Assembly (NCBI GenBank): GCA_946902875.1
Contig: OX336349.1
Coordinates: 8,145,891-8,209,890, forward strand
DNA length: 64,000 nucleotides
Direction: 5' to 3'
Origin: Nematopogon swammerdamellus
Lineage: Eukaryota > Arthropoda > Insecta > Lepidoptera > Adelidae
The notes under the pieces are model-generated. The model worked only from the letters and a program-made list of their open reading frames with translations. It was not told where the DNA came from and did not search any database. Within the stretch, counting starts at the first letter, position 1; each line of letters opens with the position of its first letter. Positions 1 to 10,773 of the stretch are shown here, piece by piece. A program made the position numbers and the translations under genes.

Positions 1-322
1 TTGTAACGGAATTATTTTCATGTCGACTCCACAAGTGTCTTCCAGCCAGACACGCATTCTTCTGGTATTATTTATTGTAATTTCGTCCCTTATTTTACAC
101 TTAATAAAGAACCGTTTACTAAAAACTTTTCTAACGGAATTATTTTCATGTCGACTCCACAAGTGTCTTCCAGCCAGACACGCATTCTTCTGGTATTATT
201 TATTGTAATTTCGTCCCTTATTTTACACTTAATAAAGAACCGTTTACTAAAAACTTTTGTAACGGAATTATTTTCATGTCGACTCCACAAGTGTCTTCCA
301 GCCAGACACGCATTCTTCTGGA
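1..322. repeat. 128-bp tandem repeat, about 2.5 copies
   Basis: The same block (it contains AACGGAATTATTTTCATG and a CCAGACACGCATTCTTCTGG end) recurs at offsets of exactly 128 bases, near positions 4, 132 and 260. The copies are almost identical, so the array is young. It begins at the window edge, so its full size is unknown. The short open frames across it are by-products of the repeat. Confidence 0.9.
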
Positions 323-414
323 ATCTGGGTGAAAGCCAAGGGTCATTCCATATTGACGGGTGGGAACACTGTGACCCAGAATTGAGCATATTTCTATAAT
401 TAGTTTTTTATTGT

Positions 415-1520
415 CAGCGCGACATATGGCGCCGAGCCACCCATAAGGTGTGTAACGACGCCCATGGACATTCGGTCGTATGCGGGGGTTGCGAATGCCA
501 TGCCGGCCTGACAGGTGCCCATTCACGCCGATCACGCCCCTCTTGAAGGACCCGAGACGTTACTTGGGGGGAAATATATGGGCAGGGAGAGCGTTCCAGC
601 GTTTACCGGTTCTGTAGAGGAAAAATCTGCAGAATCGATTGGTACGCATTCGCGGTAAGTCCAGCGTGTAGGGATGCAATCCCTGCCCAGTGCGCTTGGT
701 GCGAAGGTGGAAAGGGGGACGCCGGGATCGCATTAAACAGCACTCCCTATGGAATAAGCGATAGAACACTCTCAGGGAGCCGACATCCCTACGGTGTTGC
801 AGTGGTTCCAGATCGCATAACACTTCGGGGTCACCCACTAGTCGCACGGCTCGACGCTGGATTGAGTCCAGAGGCGCAAGCTGGTATTTGGCAGAGCCAT
901 CCCACAGGTGCCAGCAGTACTCCAAGCAGGACCTGATCTGCGATTTATACAGAAGCAGCTTTTGATCCGGCCGCGGCGTGAAGTACCATCGCACCTTATT
1001 GAGTAGGCCCAGCTTTTTAGTAGCCAGTTTGGCCTTCCCCTCGATATGGCGACGAAAGTTCAGGTCGTGCGACACAGTTCGACTCCGAGGACCCCGAGGT
1101 GTTCGCTTAATTTAAGGGACGTGCCTTGGAATGAAGGAGCCGGTGTGAACGCCACGCCGCTCGCTTCGCACTGAACGCGCAAACTTGTGTCTTGGAAGCG
1201 TTGAACTCGACCAAATTACTACGGCCCCATTCGGAAATAGAGCTGTGTGTTCGAGCTCAGACACAAGTCTTCGCCTCTTCTCATCCACAACATCCCGACT
1301 GGCTGAAGGGTGACTGGTGTAGGATCCGTGTGCCGTACTGTCATATAACAATGTATGTTGCCCAGAGACAGCATATCATTGATATGCAGAAGAAATAGCG
1401 TGGGTGACAACACGATCCCTGTGGTACGCCGGCGTTCACTGACATGGCGTCCGACGAGCAACCGTCCACTAGGAACTAAATGCTACGCCCATGTAGGAAG
1501 TCTGCGACCCAGTCACAGAG
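415..1520 (-). mobile_element. Decayed jockey-like LINE, reverse transcriptase C-terminal half
   Basis: Reading the minus strand from 1520 down, the remains of a non-LTR reverse transcriptase appear in shifted frames. A GVPQGS motif lies near 1430, followed by a frameshift into LSPTLFLLHINDML near 1410-1372. After more decay, an intact 171-codon frame at 1075-560 carries the typical thumb and C-terminal region (DLNFRRHIEGKAKLATKKLG, YCWHLWDGSA, LDSIQRRAVRLVGD, RTGKRWNALPAHIF). The YADD active-site region between them is corrupted. Family knowledge places this C-terminal pattern among jockey/CR1-type LINEs common in Lepidoptera. It is 5' truncated and has frameshifts and stops, so it is inactive. 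Fragments of the same family lie at 11.8 kb and 63.6 kb. Confidence 0.85.
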
Positions 1521-3101
1521 ATTATTTTAAATTACCTTGTGATTGTAAACAGTAAGCAATTATATAATTTTTAAATATAAGGATACTCTAGCAATTTTAC
1601 CAAGAGAAAACCTGAGAATATATCAAATAAATAATAATTGATTTCATGTTTGTTACTTTTTCATTTCAGCTACCTAAATCCGATTGCTTAAAATTTACAA
1701 AAAATTATGATGTTTCAAGTCAGCTGACTTGAAACATTGCAATGGGTGGAGCACATTAATACGCAGTTCATAAAAATCAAACGGTGCCTATAATTAGTTA
1801 CATGGTACATGAAAAGGTTTATTTATTACACACTCCTTCTAACTTTCTTAAAGTTTTGAATTGATTGAAGATTTGGTTTGAGGAACACGGTATTGCCTGG
1901 GTTCTCTTCCTCCGCGACGCTCAACCACGTTTCTAGGAGCTCGATAACGCCACCACAACGTACTGATCACATTCTGCTTCGTGTCTCAAGGTATCGGCAA
2001 CGTCGCGTTGGATGCGACTAGCTGTACCGATCGTGGCTTCTCATCTCTGGTCAGGATGCATGGCTCCAACAAAGTTAATAAAGTAGCCAGTAAACAGGTT
2101 GTCATCGCAAAATTTATTTCTCAATATACAACCCAAGCTTTATTTGATAATACGGCACCTTACGCCTTACACTACGAATAAATTTTCTTTAATCGTAGCG
2201 TCTACATAATTTTAATCTCCTTATTGTTTTGTTTCACATTAATTTTTTTTACATAAAGAAGGATGGCAGAAGAAGGTTGGGACCATTTTTCAGACAAACA
2301 CCGAACTTACTTTAAAATGATTGATCTAAAATGTATAAGATTCTTAACCAAGATTCCTTCACAAGAGAGGACGAATACTTTGATTAATTACTTCGCCAGC
2401 TCAATATCAGATTCAGTAATAATCGTTTAATTTATATAACATCAAAGACTAAGTAAATGCAAATTAATCACGCGTTCAAAATTAAAGACAACGTGTCAGA
2501 ATTTTGACACATACCTACTCGTATAAACTATGAAAATTATTCGTAGCCAACAAAGTGAGAAATGTATACCTTGGTAAATAAATTTTCTTCGAATGATAGG
2601 GTGATATTGAATTTAACTCAAAAACTCACTCTGGCATATTTTTCACACTGGCCAACTTGCAAATATCTTGTCGTTATTGTTGTTTTATTACTATTGCTAT
2701 AATAACGATAACATTTTACGTACTCTCTTGATTGGTATGTCAAATTAAATCTGACATTATTACGCACATAAACCTCGACATAAACCCATTGAAGCGTAAG
2801 TAGACGTTGTTACCCCCAGCCGAAATTACGAGTAGGTACTATCGGGGAAGCTTTTCTGCTTTGATATTTTTACGATGCCGCCATTTATTAGTCAACAAGA
2901 ATGTATGTATGTGCTTTAGGTATGCCTAAACCGGGCCTTTTAGGGAAAAGGGCGGGCGTGGTCGTTTTTGAGGCTCCATAGCCAGCGACTCTGACAGGGT
3001 TGGTTATAAAATCGGTGAGGCGTCTGGTCCGTCCGTCTGTCTGGCTCTCACACAGCCGATTACTCCGGAACGTAAAGCTCAATATACCTACACAATGCAC
3101 A
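1521..3101. other. AT-rich stretch with no recognised gene
   Basis: I see only short open frames and no coding signature. The last 200 bases (from about 2,890) have a GTCCGTCCGTCTGTCTGG run typical of dispersed insect repeats. Nothing else could be assigned. Confidence 0.5.
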
Positions 3102-3605
3102 CTTCCTTCCTTATCCTTCCTTATCCTTTACCTATAATAAAATCCAACGTCTGCTTTCTGTCTGAGTGTCTGTCTGTCCGCTTATAACTCGAGAACCACT
3201 GAACCGATTTTAATAAAACAAAATTCTACGGATAGCTTGATTCTTCCCATCAACTATAGGATACTTACTATCACGCTAAATAGCTTATGAGGTTAGCAGT
3301 GAAGTGAAATATGAGAGCGGGCGGAGCCGCGGGCACAGCTTGTCTCAATATATAATACTAGCTGTGCCCGCGGCTCCGCCTCTCATATTTGACTTCTCTA
3401 CGAGCTTCTCTACTAACCTCATAAGCCATTAAACGTGATTAAAAGTAGCCTATAATCGATGGGAAGAACCAAGCTGTCGGTAGAAGCAAACTGTATTAAA
3501 ATCGGTTCAGTGGTTCTCAAGTTATAAGCGGACAGACAGACATACAGACAGAAAGCAGACGTTGGAGTTTATTAAAGGTAAGGATAAGGAAGGAAGGATA
3601 CACAT
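3102..3605. repeat. Inverted pair of a dispersed repeat
   Basis: Two head-to-head copies of a roughly 235-bp sequence meet near 3,350. The left copy runs from CCTTCCTTATCC through a CTGTCTGTCCGCTTATAACT block to GGCGGAGCCGCGGGCAC. The right copy is its reverse complement: GTGCCCGCGGCTCCGCC, then TTATAAGCGGACAGACAG, then GGATAAGGAAGG. Motifs of this kind (GCCCGCGGC with CTTATAACT...GAACCACTGAACCG) are common in lepidopteran dispersed repeats. A decayed relative lies near 15,690-15,860. Confidence 0.8.
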
Positions 3606-4219
3606 CTCAATTTAAACAATGTACACGTGTGTATGTATTTATGTAGATGTAGCCAAGAATCGAGTAATCTACAGAAACGTCAAGTCTATGGCTCGAAGCT
3701 AAAATATATATACTAAAATTGTTATTAAGGTTACAATATTTAGAGTTATGTAAATAAAACCCGAAGTTATAATAATTTGTAGGCGTGTTTTATTTTATTC
3801 CACTCTTTATTGCGGTTCCTATTGTTTGTTAAAATTGAGAACTTCATCGCACCAATGATGGGCGAGCACACGTGTAGTATTAGCATAAAGTAATTGACCT
3901 TTACTGTTGCAATCGAAGACGAGGACACTGTATAACCTGTGATGTAACCAGTTAGCCTTCAGTGGTTTTGTCGCATTTAAAATTGTATATTATGATCATA
4001 TCTATAAAAAAAATTTATATAACCTATCCGAATAATGAAAGTTTCTACTCGGTCGAGGAATTTTTAGGAATAGGCATTTTTATTACTTAATATTTATCCT
4101 TGTGAGTATATAATGTTTTTATTATGTCATAATCTCCGAGACCGCCCTTAGTTTTTCGGCAATTTTTCTACGTACAACACAGCTGTGATTGCCGTTACTG
4201 CGATTTGATCATGCCCTAC
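3606..4219. other. AT-rich spacer
   Basis: No open frame of note and no repeat recognised in the window. Confidence 0.4.
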
Positions 4220-4700
4220 TTAAGGGGTTGGGTACTAGGCAAACATCATATCGTATTTCCCTAACCATAACCTTATATTTAGGTAAAGTTTCAATGTATA
4301 ATGTGAATACATTATCGTAATGTAATTTTCTAAATTCACTGAAAAAAACGTTCGAAAATGCCTTTACATTTTAAATTTGTGAATGCAACATTCTAAATTT
4401 GTTACAAATACGTCTGATACGAATAATCCGTTGAGCTTAGAGTCAATAAGGTTAAAAATCATCTAAATAAATTCAAACTCTTACAGAGTAATTTGTTTTC
4501 TCACTGGACTAACTTGGAACTTTCTGAATTTTGGGCCGTTGCCGTGCGTGGGTAAGCGTTTCATACATTTTTCTATGGCGGCGCGCGGTCGAACACGGCT
4601 TGCGCTGCGCCCGCGCATTTTGGAACGTTTTTATCACTTTTCACCCACTTATTTTTCAGAGAATTTAGAAGATTTACATTACAATAATGTATTATGTAGG
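4220..4700 (+). mobile_element. TTAA-flanked MITE, truncated copy
   Basis: It starts with TTAAGGGGTTGGGTACTAGG and is colinear with the complete element at 13,121-13,726. Shared blocks are GTTTCAATGTATAATGTGAA, GGGCCGTTGCCGTGCG and CACTTTTCACCCACTTATTT. It stops before the right inverted end. The middle has a GC-rich block (4,573-4,616) that the other copy lacks. TTAA target sites suggest a piggyBac-type helper. Confidence 0.75.
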
Positions 4701-5089
4701 TAACTTTCGTACGGATAGGGAATTTTTGACGGGAAGATGATTTTCGACTGTTTTACGCTCCGCGCAGAGGACTTTTTCTAGTTTACACAAAAGAGGCGCC
4801 TGTTCATTAAACGAAGACCGGCGAATCGGAGGCGACCGGAAAATCGCTATACAACTAATAGAACCGCTGGATCTGGATATGAAAGGCCCTAGTTGAATAA
4901 AAGTATGAATAAAAGCAAGTGACTGTAAGCCTGACTGGGCAGCCTGCGCCTGCCCCGCCGCGGGACAATGGATCCATTGAGACTGAATGCGATGGGCTGT
5001 CGATCGGAACAGTGCGGTGGTGGCGGCGGCGGCGCGGTTGCACGGACCGGTTGAATAGAACAAAGAATTTGATTACTAAATTGTCATAT

Positions 5090-5490
5090 ACAGGGTGTCC
5101 CAAAACTCTACGTCAAGCGGGAACCAGGGAGTAGGCCAGTTTATGAGTACCCAGGGAAAAATAAGAAATAAAATCGAAGTAATTAGTTTTTTATGATATG
5201 AGCATTTTTTGAGAAACGTTGAAAATTTACATTTTTAGGTACTACGACTACAAATTTGCAAATATAATTGTTAAAAATTTTTTATTGGTAGCCTAAATAA
5301 CTCTGGTATTGATCAGTATCGCACAGAAAACTAGAATGCCTGTAGTTTTACCAAAAAAAAATTATCTAAGTAAATTTTTTTTCTAAAAAAATAGATGTCT
5401 CAGATTTTTTTTTCTTATTTTTCCCTGGGTAGTCCTAAACTGGCCTACTCCCTGGTTCCCGCTTGACGTTGAGTTTTGGGACACGGTGTA
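5090..5490. mobile_element. MITE with long terminal inverted repeats and TA ends
   Basis: The left end (CAGGGTGTCCCAAAACTC, ACGTCAAGCGGGAACCAGGG) is the reverse complement of the right end (CCCTGGTTCCCGCTTGACG, GAGTTTTGGGACACGGTG). The inverted repeats are about 75 bp, around an AT-rich core, and a TA lies at each edge. This fits a non-autonomous Tc1/mariner-type element. A second copy without its right end lies at 19,856-20,200. Confidence 0.85.
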
Positions 5491-5752
5491 TGTGCGTGCA
5501 TACATACATACCAGTAATCGATCAACCATTCACAAAACTAGATTTGGCGGCAGCGACATAAATGGTACGGCTCGTCTTGTATCACTCCAGTCAACGTACG
5601 ATAATCACACACGTGTCTCATCCTTCCAAAAAGGCGCATTGAGTTTTTCATATCCTCTTCGTGTATTTTCATACTTCTCTTTGTTAACATTATTCTAATA
5701 GTATTGGTGTATAAATAAATGGGTGCGCGTTTATAATAAATATGCTGAAGAC

Positions 5753-5862
5753 TTGTAGATTTTAGTACTAAAAACATGTACTCGCACGAGAATTGAACAC
5801 GTGTAAACTAGGCATTAGACTTTACGAATTGAGCTATCCGCGTTCTCTGAATAGACGTACAT
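5753..5862. repeat. Dispersed 110-bp repeat, copy 1
   Basis: It shares GATTTTAGTACTAAA, GTACTCGCACGAGA and ACACGTGTAAACTAGG with 7,071-7,181 in the same order. A short inverted piece lies near 6,785-6,825. Confidence 0.65.
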
Positions 5863-7070
5863 TCATCATATTTGCCCTTTCTCTATCGTTTCCTCCTTTC
5901 AATCTTACACTTAATTAGTTTTAGTATATTTTAATATGTTCTTTAATTCGAATTAGTTTTATTTTTGTTTCCTTGTATAAAGTTTTAATAACTTCATTAA
6001 AAATATAAATATGCTTAGTGGAGTCATATCTAGTTATTCTTATTATATATTCTTTACGAATCACAAATTTTTACGATATATGATAAATTTATACAATTAG
6101 ACCAGTTTAATGTCATACATAAGGCATTCTATTCTAAATAATATTTAGTAAATGGTAGGTACAAGTGCATACAGGTGAACAAGAATATATTGTGACAAAT
6201 GATTTAAATGGTAAAGAAATATAGCGAATACTACATAAATACTCTATACGCATATTATACCTAGATGTCCCGGTCGATGGATTCGCTTACCCCGCGGGAT
6301 TCCTCGTTGAATAACCTTAAAAAAACCTTATTTTCTAGGACTGGTAATTTTCGAGATAATCTCCATTACATATCAGTTTATGAATCCTAGTAAAAAGTCA
6401 TGATCTCCATGACAAAATTTGTCATGGAGATCATTATCACATATTTAATATGTTCATTTTGAATCCAGAATCGCCGTAGACATTTTTGTGAATCCAAGAG
6501 AATCATGAATTAATCTACCTATTTAGCAGCTTTTTGTCTTTAAATTGGACGCCATGACCCTACCCTGCTGAAAATGTATTTATAGCAAGCAATGGAGAAA
6601 ACTTCTCAATGAAATTCGCAATCTATTGTCTATAGAAAAGTTACTTTAACTTTTTGGATTATGTTTTGGAGTGTAATTTTCATAAAATACGAATAACGGA
6701 GTTGACGACCTTGCGTTTAATTGGTTCCAATGAAGTCAGTTTCACCAATTTGTCAGTCATACCGAGATTACATGTGTTTAGTTCTCGCTCGAGTACGTCT
6801 TGTGTTTAGTACTAAACTTCTAAACGATTAGAGACTGTTTTTTTTACATGAATGTACGTGTAAACGGACGAGGTGAACCTCGAATATTTGCGCACTCGCC
6901 GCGCCACACTGCTACTAAACACTGAACACGCTGTTTACACGGACCGAGTGAAGCGGCGAGTGCCGGAGGATCGTGGTGGAGGATCCCACTCGCGTTAGTA
7001 AATAGAACGCTTTCATATTCACTCTCCCTTGCAATTTTACTCGCTTCAGTACTAACTAGACTGTTATCAG
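5863..7070. other. AT-rich stretch with no gene recognised
   Basis: No credible coding frame. It includes a small inverted pair at 6,395-6,435 (ATCTCCATGACAAAATTTGTCATGGAGAT) and the inverted TTTAGTACTAAA piece near 6,810. Confidence 0.45.
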
Positions 7071-7181
7071 TTGTTGATTTTAGTACTAAACACAAGTACT
7101 CGCACGAGAGAGAGAAACACGTGTAAACTAGGTATTTATGAATTGAGTTATCCGGGTTTTCTGAATAGGTATACACTTCTT
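7071..7181. repeat. Dispersed 110-bp repeat, copy 2
   Basis: Direct copy of the block at 5,753-5,862, sharing TTTTAGTACTAAA, GTACTCGCACGAGAG and ACACGTGTAAACTAGG. Confidence 0.65.
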
Positions 7182-7569
7182 CAAACAAATGATAACTATA
7201 TTTAATTGTTGTATTGTATTGTTATTGTATTGTTTATTGATCATTCATATGGCAGTTAGACTGCGCTCGAACTTGTCACAATTTTTTCTATCCGGTTCGA
7301 TTACACCCACGAAGAAGAACCGACAAGAAACTTCGCAGGGTATTTTTTTAAACATATTTTTACAAGTATTTAGTGACTAGCTACATAATAACACCGCCCA
7401 TAGTCTATCTAAAACACAGCTTGAGAGCAAGATTAACAATTTTGCTGAGAGTTCTGACTACAAAGACTTATTAATTAAGTGAATCAGGTGTAAAGAGCCT
7501 TTGTCAAACTTTGATACGTAATTTGTATCAACATAAAATTATGTTAGAGTATTAAACTACAATTTAGTA

Positions 7570-7860
7570 TAATTGTATTGTCAAAAATAAAAAAATGAAA
7601 ATATATGAATATTTAAGATACTTGAAGTATCAAGTTGTCAATGGGTCAATAAAGTTGACGTACTAATGGTACCTAGTCAAGAGTTAATATTGTTTGTAAA
7701 AAATACAATTGTCAAAAACAAAAAATATAAATATATATGTAGGTATATATTTATGTTTATATATAATAAAATATTATCATACTTGAAGTATCAAGTTGTC
7801 AAAATGGGTTAATATAATTATTGAGGTACAAATGGTACCTAGTCAAGTATTAACTAATTA
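7570..7860. repeat. AT-rich tandem duplication
   Basis: Two direct copies of a roughly 150-bp unit. Each carries TACTTGAAGTATCAAGTTGTC followed by AATGGTACCTAGTCAAG, and a TGTCAAAAA run precedes each. Confidence 0.7.
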
Positions 7861-8345
7861 TGCAGTCAGAACCTCAAGATATGAATTTATGAGCTAAGGC
7901 CTCCTTTACAGTGTAGTAGGCTTTCTTTGCAAGGGTAGATTTTAAGTGTTTCTTAAACAATCAATATAGTTCATAATTAATCGAGTCAATCATTAAGTCA
8001 TGAATTGCTGCATCTGTCAATAAATCATCATTTTTTTTTGTTTAGGTAGTGACACACATTCTAAACATATTTTGCTTCGTCGGGAAAACTGATGTTCTAG
8101 GTGAATACATATTTATTACTGCCGATATTTATGAAATTTTCCTTATGGAAAGTACAGGAGCAGTCTCTCCCACTCTTGCCTTGCGCTTAGTTCAAGCACT
8201 CGGCTTGATTTTTCAGTTGTATTTTTCCTTTGCAGATCAAGCCCCCCTGAGTAAGTCGATGTTGATGTCGACTGCCTACTGAGGCGCGCAGGCTAAAAGT
8301 ATACTCAAAAATAAAAATAAATAATTAAATAATTATACCTAATGC
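7861..8345. other. Spacer with no gene recognised
   Basis: There is a 77-codon frame at 8,049-8,282 with no similarity I recognise and no splice context. I do not call it. Confidence 0.35.
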
Positions 8346-8732
8346 CTAATAATTAATAATTAATTTAAAAAATTCACAATAATTTATGTACATGCTAACA
8401 TTTTCAATAATTAAATTTTGCTCGCTGGTCATGACACGACCAAGAAATGCTGCCTTCTGCTTGCGCAGCACTCCAAAGAAGTCATCGATCCTGTTCTCGG
8501 CGAACATGCCAGACGCACTACACCGCCACGGCAAACCCAGCATGCACCACAGTGCATTGTTATATTGTACACGCAGCGAGTTAAACGCTCGCTGCGTGTA
8601 GAGCGCCTACAGTAGGCTTTGAACAGCGTGATCTTGACCTCCCTCGAGCACCGCGCAAACCGTCTGGCGAGCATGTTGCTGTTCATGGCAATTACTCTCA
8701 TGCGTTCATCGTCCTTCAGTTTCTCCGTTATA
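8346..8732 (-). mobile_element. LINE reverse transcriptase, 3' part separated by a mariner insertion
   Basis: The minus strand encodes MLARRFARCSREVKITLFKAY (8,701 down) and then, after a frameshift, GMFAENRIDDFFGVLRK (about 8,510-8,460). This is the typical end of a non-LTR reverse transcriptase frame. It continues the reverse transcriptase that ends abruptly at 10,774. Joining the two across the mariner at the shared TA keeps the reading frame. No start or stop of the element is preserved here, and the 3' end fades into AT-rich DNA near 8,340. Confidence 0.85.
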
Positions 8733-9415
8733 CATAGGCTGTTCCGAAAATTGTTAGTGAAATGAAAAATAGTTAGAATATGAAAAAAAAATATTTACAG
8801 CTTTTCAAAATATTTCCCTCCAATCCCTATGCACTTATGCATTCGGGTGAACCAGGTTTCAAAACATTTAAAAAACGTATCTTGCGGGAGGTCGAAAAAT
8901 AATTCCGAAATTCTTCGACGGCCTCGTCTGCAGTGTTGAATTTTCGCCCGCGAAGCATTTTTTTTACCGTGGGAAATAAAAAAAAATCGCATGGAGCTAA
9001 ATCTGGGCTGTACGGAGGATGGGATAACCTTTGTACCCCCGAAGTTGTCAAATAGTCCATGTTTCTACCGGTGTGTGAGCGGGCGCGTTATCTTGGTGAA
9101 AAAGAATGCCACGGCCTCCTTGGGTGCTCGCTATTCAATTCCCCGAAAGCTTGAGGCAGACAAACTTCGCAATACCAATCTTCAGTTCAGCCTGAATCTC
9201 CCGATGTGTAATGTGCATACATCGGAATCCGCGGGGCACGAATGATTCAAGGTTGTTTAGTGATGGGACAATGTATCCACAAATATCGAAAATCGATCGT
9301 TATTTTAGAATAATATGAAATAATGTCGATTATTAAAACTAAGAGTATTTCTATAGAAAATAAGATATAATAAACAAATGTTGTATTTACTTTGTAGGTA
9401 CAATACAAATCTGTG

Positions 9416-9626
9416 CAAACCACAATATTAGTTTTATTAGTATGGAATAGAAAGAATTTGATTTTTTTTGCCAACTTACACGTGTTACATCATATTGATA
9501 TTGAAGACTTTTTTGTTACTGTTATGAAACTGAATCGATTAGGCTATAAAAATCAACCACCTATTTTTTTATTTAAACACATAAAAAAATATTTTACATA
9601 AAAAAAAGGCCAAGGTCCAAAAAAAT
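9416..9626. mobile_element. Partial MITE copy next to a full copy
   Basis: This block matches the right-hand half of the MITE at 9,627-10,120 (CACAATATTAGTTTTATTAG, GAAACTGAATCGATTAGG, CCAAGGTCC). It stops where the neighbouring copy begins. Confidence 0.8.
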
Positions 9627-10120
9627 AGGTCTTACAAAATTAGTTCATAGTAAGCTAAGGGGGGGTTCTGTATCGGAAATAGATCACTTTTGAAGAACAA
9701 AGAATTTTTTTTTTCACAAAATTTTTTTTTTTAATGTTAAATGTAAAAAAAAAATTTTCTTAATCGTTTCGGTTTCGTGCTAGGAACAAAAAAGTCTTCC
9801 AACACGTATATCTCTTTCTTTCAGAAATTGTGAAAAACCACAATTTTAGTTTTATTAGTATGGAATAGAAAGAATTTAATTTTTTTTACCAAATTACACG
9901 TGTTACATCATAATGGTCATGAAGACTTTTTTGTTACTGTTATGAAACTGAATCGATTAGGTTATAAAAATCAACCACCTATTTTTTTATTTAAATACCT
10001 ACATAAAAAAAATTTTTACTTAAAAAAAGCCCAAGGTCCAAAAATTTTTATATAGGTTTTACTCTCTATATGATACAGAACCCCCCCTTAGCGTACTATG
10101 AACTAATTTTGAAAGACCTT
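9627..10120. mobile_element. About 500-bp MITE, family 'AAGGTC'
   Basis: The ends form inverted repeats of about 48 bp. Read inward from the right, they are AAGGTCTTTCAAAATTAG, then TTCATAGTACGCTAAGG, a run of seven G, then TTCTGTATC. The left end is AGGTCTTACAAAATTAG. No coding capacity. A full copy in the opposite orientation lies at 22,728-23,238 with TATA on both flanks, suggesting a TA target site. Confidence 0.9.
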
Positions 10121-10773
10121 ATATAAATATGTATTATATTTACTTAATCGTTAACATAAAGTATACATGTTTATATAAGTACTGTAGGTATATAAGTATT
10201 CAGGTCTGAAATATGACATGAATAAAATACAATAAAGAAATAAATATGAGTATCGATAACAGTGTCGATTGTTTATTGATCGCCGTAGTCAATCCCTAAC
10301 AAGGTCGTATTCGTGCCCCGCGGATTCCGATGTCTGGTAATGTGTCTAATCTCCCGCAATAGCCACTCTACCCTGATGACGTTTTCATGAGTGACTGCAG
10401 TTGATGGTCGGCCGGGTCTGGGGTCATCGTTTAGGTTCTCTCGACCACGTTTAAATTCACGAAACGAATAAGTAACTGTTGCTAACGCAGGAGCAGACTC
10501 CCCAAAAGCAGCTTGCAAATTTTCGTGAGATTCCTTGAAGGTTAACCCTCGTTTATAAGCATAGAAAATCTTCTCGCGAGACGTCCATTGTTGCAAATAA
10601 AATATGAGTGACGGCTAACCGTTAAAAATATTTAAAAAAAGAACTACACATAGGTGGCCAATAATTTTCGTCAAGGAGATTTGTATTTAAATTAGCCGTC
10701 AAATCAAAATAGTTTCAGGAAAAAAAAAATTGTATTTATTCTGTGGCTAACAATTTTCAGAACAGCCCACGTA

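Larger units (their letters stand above)
9219..10333. mobile_element. Insertion with 25-nt perfect inverted ends inside the mariner
   Basis: ACATCGGAATCCGCGGGGC..., 25 nt at 9,219-9,243, is repeated exactly in reverse complement at 10,309-10,333. The pair brackets 1.07 kb that splits the mariner transposase between its first and second DNA-binding parts. The inside is AT-rich and holds the two MITE copies described separately. It may be a small DNA element, or the inverted ends may come from a rearrangement of transposase sequence. Confidence 0.6.
8733..10771 (-). mobile_element. Mariner-like element, broken, inserted in a LINE
   Basis: The ends are inverted repeats (left GGCTGTTCCGAAAATTGTTAG; right, read in reverse, GGCTGTTCTGAAAATTGTTAG) bordered by TA at 8,731-8,732 and 10,772-10,773. 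The transposase runs on the minus strand. The N-terminal helix-turn-helix region is at 10,596-10,273 (TSREKIFYAYKRGLTFKE, TVTYSFREFKRG, DDPRPGRPS). A second helix-turn-helix piece (REIQAELKIGI) is near 9,200. The LFHQDNAPAHT catalytic Asp block is near 9,110, and the PPYSPDLAPCDFF block, third Asp of a D,D34D enzyme, is near 9,010. The first catalytic Asp region is missing, and there are stops and frameshifts. Without its inserted DNA the element is about 0.92 kb against about 1.3 kb for intact mariners. It is inactive. Confidence 0.92.
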
